Source: an uncultured Prevotellaceae bacterium | Lineage (GTDB): Bacteria; Bacteroidota; Bacteroidia; Bacteroidales; Bacteroidaceae | Length of the DNA: 7,786 bases | Reading direction: 5' to 3' | Assembly: GCA_937892315.1 (NCBI GenBank) | Contig: CALAVF010000265.1 | Span: 1-7,786 of the forward strand | Shown: positions 5,616 through 7,786 of the stretch, piece after piece | Layout of the letters: each line of letters opens with the position of its first letter | How positions within the stretch are numbered: position 1 is the stretch's first letter | Made by a program: the position numbers and the translations under genes | The notes under the pieces: generated by a model | What the model saw: the letters and a program-made list of their open reading frames with translations, nothing else | Database searches by the model: none | Told to the model about the DNA's origin: nothing

Positions 5616-7700
5616 ATGGAAGCAAGGAAATTCTTTTTTATCGGGCTGTTGATCTTTGTCACGACAGCGGCAGCACAAAATCGGCGAACAGGCGATAGGC
5701 ATGTGGAGGACACGACCGACGTGTTCTACAGGCACTTGCAACTGAACGAGGTGATGGTAACGGGTGTGACGGGCGAAACGAAACTGAAGCACTCGACTGC
5801 CCCCATTTCGGTGGTGAACAGCAAGGAGTTGAGGCAAACGACCTCGACCAACATCATCGATGCCGTGGCAAAGCAGCCGGGCATGGCACAAATCACGACG
5901 GGGGGCGGCATCTCGAAGCCCATCATCCGAGGGTTGGGGTATAACCGCATCATTGTGATGAACGAGGGTGTGCGTCAGGAGGGGCAGCAATGGGGCGATG
6001 AGCACGGCATTGAGATAGACGGGCAGAACGTGGGTTCGGTGGAGATTTTGAAGGGACCTGCCAGCCTGATGTACGGCTCCGATGCGCTGGCAGGTGTACT
6101 CATCCTTCATAGCGTGCCCACGCCGATTGAAGGGGAGGTGAAAGCCCACGTCGGCACTGAATATCAGACCAATAACGGGCTGTTTGCCTATACGCTGAAT
6201 GCGGTAGGCAATCAGAAAGGCTTCGTGTGGGATGCCCGTTTTTCCGACAAGATGGCTCATGCCTACAAGAACAAATACGATGGTTATGTGCCTGGTTCTC
6301 AATTCAAGGAGAGGGGCGGAAGGCTGATGCTGGGTCTCAACAAGCGTTGGGGCTATTCACATCTGACGTGGACGGCTTATCACCTGACCCCCAGCATTGT
6401 GGAGGGGGAGCGAGACGCCGAGACGGGAGAACTGGAGCGGAGCGAGGAGCACGGCATCAAGACTTACCACAAGACGCTCCCTTTCCAGCAGGTGAAGCAC
6501 TACAAAGCCGTGTGGGACAATTCGCTCACGCTCTCGAAGGGATGGCTGAAGGCGACGGTGGGTTATCAGCAGAACCGTCGGCAGGAGTTTGAGGAGCGTG
6601 CGGATGAGTATGAGTTGTTTTTCAAACTCCACACGTTGACCTACGATGTGCGTTATCTCACACAGGAGTTCGGCGGATGGAAGGTGGCTGCAGGGATGAA
6701 CGGAATGTATCAGGCCTCGCGAAACCTGGGCGAAGAGTCGCTCATCCCCGAATACCGTCTTTTCGACATTGGGGGCTACGGCACAGTGAGCAAGACTCTC
6801 GACCGCTGGACGCTGAACGGCGGACTTCGCTATGACCATCGGCACCTCGACTTCCACCACCGCAATTTCGGTGGCGTGACAGGGAGCATGGGGGCGGTGT
6901 GGAATGCGACCGATCACCTGAATCTGCGTGTGAACGTGGCTCGCGGGGTCCGTGCTCCGAACATGAGCGAGTTGGGCAGCAACGGTGTGCATGAGGGAAC
7001 GGTGCGGTACGAATTGGGCAATGCCCATCTGGATGCTGAATACAGTTGGCAGGCAGACTTGGGGCTCGATTTCACCTCTCGTTATGTCTCGGCACAGGTG
7101 GCATTGTTTGCCAACCGCATTGAGAACTATGTCTTTGCGAAACGCATCGACCAAGTGATGGAAGAGGGTTATCGCACCTACGAATACACGCAGGGTGATG
7201 CACGGCTGTTGGGCTTTGAGGCGGGCGTGGATTTCCACCCCATTCACAGCCTCCATTTCGGCAACACGTTCTCGATGGTGGATGCACGGCAGTTGAATCA
7301 GCCCATAGAGACACGCTATCTGCCTTTCACGCCTGCTCCGCGTTGGACATCGGAACTGAAGTACGAGTTGACCCACGACGGACGGACGCTGAACAACACT
7401 TACGTGGCACTCGGCATGGAATGCTACCTGCGGCAGAACCACTACTACCGTGCCGACAACACCGAGACGGCGACACCCAGTTACACGCTGCTGAACCTCT
7501 CGGCAGGCTCCGACCTCATCGTCGGAGGGAAGAAGGTGGCAGAACTTTATGTGACGGCAGAAAACCTTTTCAACCGCGCCTACCAGAGCCATTTGAGCCG
7601 ACTGAAATATACCGACATCAACGTGGCAACAGGACGGATGGGTGTGTACAACATGGGACGGAACGTCGTCTTCAAGGTGCTTGTTCCTCTGAGTTTCTGA
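5616..7700 (+). CDS. TonB-dependent outer-membrane receptor
   Basis: The 694-residue receptor imports a scarce nutrient across the outer membrane using TonB/ExbBD energy. It has a signal peptide (MEARKFFFIGLLIFVTTAAA, 1-20) and a TonB-box-like NEVMVTG (44-50). A plug domain (about 55-170) carries PIIRGLGYNRIIVMNEGVR and EILKGPASLMYGSDALAGV. A beta-barrel of about 520 residues ends in the terminal Phe typical of barrel proteins. There is no N-terminal carboxypeptidase-like domain and no SusD gene follows, so a glycan (SusC) role is unlikely. The plug segment QQWGDEHGIEID resembles metal or small-complex receptors of the FecA/ZnuD type; the substrate is inference. The ATG at 5616 is chosen because a TTG at 5544 would put 24 extra residues ahead of the signal peptide. 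The gene is visibly more G+C-rich than the protease gene at the left end. Confidence 0.93.
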   Translation: MEARKFFFIGLLIFVTTAAAQNRRTGDRHVEDTTDVFYRHLQLNEVMVTGVTGETKLKHSTAPISVVNSKELRQTTSTNIIDAVAKQPGMAQITTGGGISKPIIRGLGYNRIIVMNEGVRQEGQQWGDEHGIEIDGQNVGSVEILKGPASLMYGSDALAGVLILHSVPTPIEGEVKAHVGTEYQTNNGLFAYTLNAVGNQKGFVWDARFSDKMAHAYKNKYDGYVPGSQFKERGGRLMLGLNKRWGYSHLTWTAYHLTPSIVEGERDAETGELERSEEHGIKTYHKTLPFQQVKHYKAVWDNSLTLSKGWLKATVGYQQNRRQEFEERADEYELFFKLHTLTYDVRYLTQEFGGWKVAAGMNGMYQASRNLGEESLIPEYRLFDIGGYGTVSKTLDRWTLNGGLRYDHRHLDFHHRNFGGVTGSMGAVWNATDHLNLRVNVARGVRAPNMSELGSNGVHEGTVRYELGNAHLDAEYSWQADLGLDFTSRYVSAQVALFANRIENYVFAKRIDQVMEEGYRTYEYTQGDARLLGFEAGVDFHPIHSLHFGNTFSMVDARQLNQPIETRYLPFTPAPRWTSELKYELTHDGRTLNNTYVALGMECYLRQNHYYRADNTETATPSYTLLNLSAGSDLIVGGKKVAELYVTAENLFNRAYQSHLSRLKYTDINVATGRMGVYNMGRNVVFKVLVPLSF

Positions 7701-7733
7701 AATGTGTCAAATAGCATATCCCCAGCACCTGAA

Positions 7734-7786
7734 AATCGACCACGTCGTGGTCGGTGAATCGATGACGACGTGATCGGTCAATCGAC
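7734..7786. repeat. Tandem 23-bp palindromic repeats at the contig end
   Basis: Unit 1 (7734-7756) and unit 2 (7757-7779) share 18 of 23 bases, and a third unit begins at 7780 (AATCGAC) where the window ends. Unit 1 contains a perfect palindrome, CGACCACG-T-CGTGGTCG (7737-7753). Unit 2 has the same design with one mismatch. The array starts 33 bp after the receptor stop codon and probably continues beyond the window. Confidence 0.8.

Noticed and set aside
6357..7592. 411-codon open frame on the - strand
   Set aside because: It lies entirely inside the TonB receptor gene, is rich in His, Arg, Val and Leu as expected of an antisense frame, and shows no domain or start signal. The + strand frame has a full receptor architecture.
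7734..7786. Start of a CRISPR array
   Set aside because: The units abut directly with no unique spacers, and no cas gene is present. They are tandem palindromes instead.

Overview
The window looks like a contig from a Bacteroidota genome, most likely order Bacteroidales and Prevotella-like. The grounds are two TAnnTTTG-type promoter boxes (both read TACCTTTG), mostly weak or absent Shine-Dalgarno sites, a SusC/FecA-type TonB-dependent receptor, signal peptides ending in A-Q, and a TPR/retropepsin protein of a kind common in that group. Genus is an inference from style, not from a marker gene. Bases 1-27 match the end of an Illumina TruSeq adapter, so the left edge is a library or assembly artefact. 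The right edge runs into tandem 23-bp palindromic repeats, a plausible reason for the contig to stop.

Layout. (1) Bases 30-934, + strand: the 3' end of a truncated gene, then a membrane-anchored trypsin-like serine protease 11 bp downstream. Both end in tandem stops (TAATAA), and a hairpin follows. (2) Bases 1047-3416: a small stop-free gene remnant, a large secreted TPR protein with a C-terminal retropepsin-like domain (1170-3227), and an unexplained 62-codon open stretch in the same frame beyond its stop. (3) A bidirectional terminator (3452-3493) separates this from the - strand genes. (4) Bases 3545-4527, - strand: an Abi_2-family abortive-infection protein with an R-x4-H HEPN ribonuclease motif. 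It has its own TACCTTTG promoter, and between promoter and start codon lies a compact hairpin RNA ending in seven U. This matches the RNA plus HEPN-toxin arrangement known for AbiF, and it is the most interesting system in the window. (5) Bases 4564-4803: three large inverted repeats separating abi from the upstream - strand gene. (6) Bases 4817-5260, - strand: a small heat-shock protein (Hsp20) with a strong Shine-Dalgarno site. (7) A 355-bp divergent intergenic region with a spaced direct repeat. (8) Bases 5616-7700, + strand: a complete TonB-dependent outer-membrane receptor whose promoter box lies so close to the ATG that the mRNA may be leaderless.

The genes do not form one pathway. They are separate units: envelope proteolysis, a TPR/protease envelope protein, an RNA-associated defence or toxin-antitoxin unit, a chaperone and a nutrient receptor. 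One unexpected link is a 21-bp exact repeat shared between the 5' part of hsp20 and the sequence just downstream of the abi stop codon.
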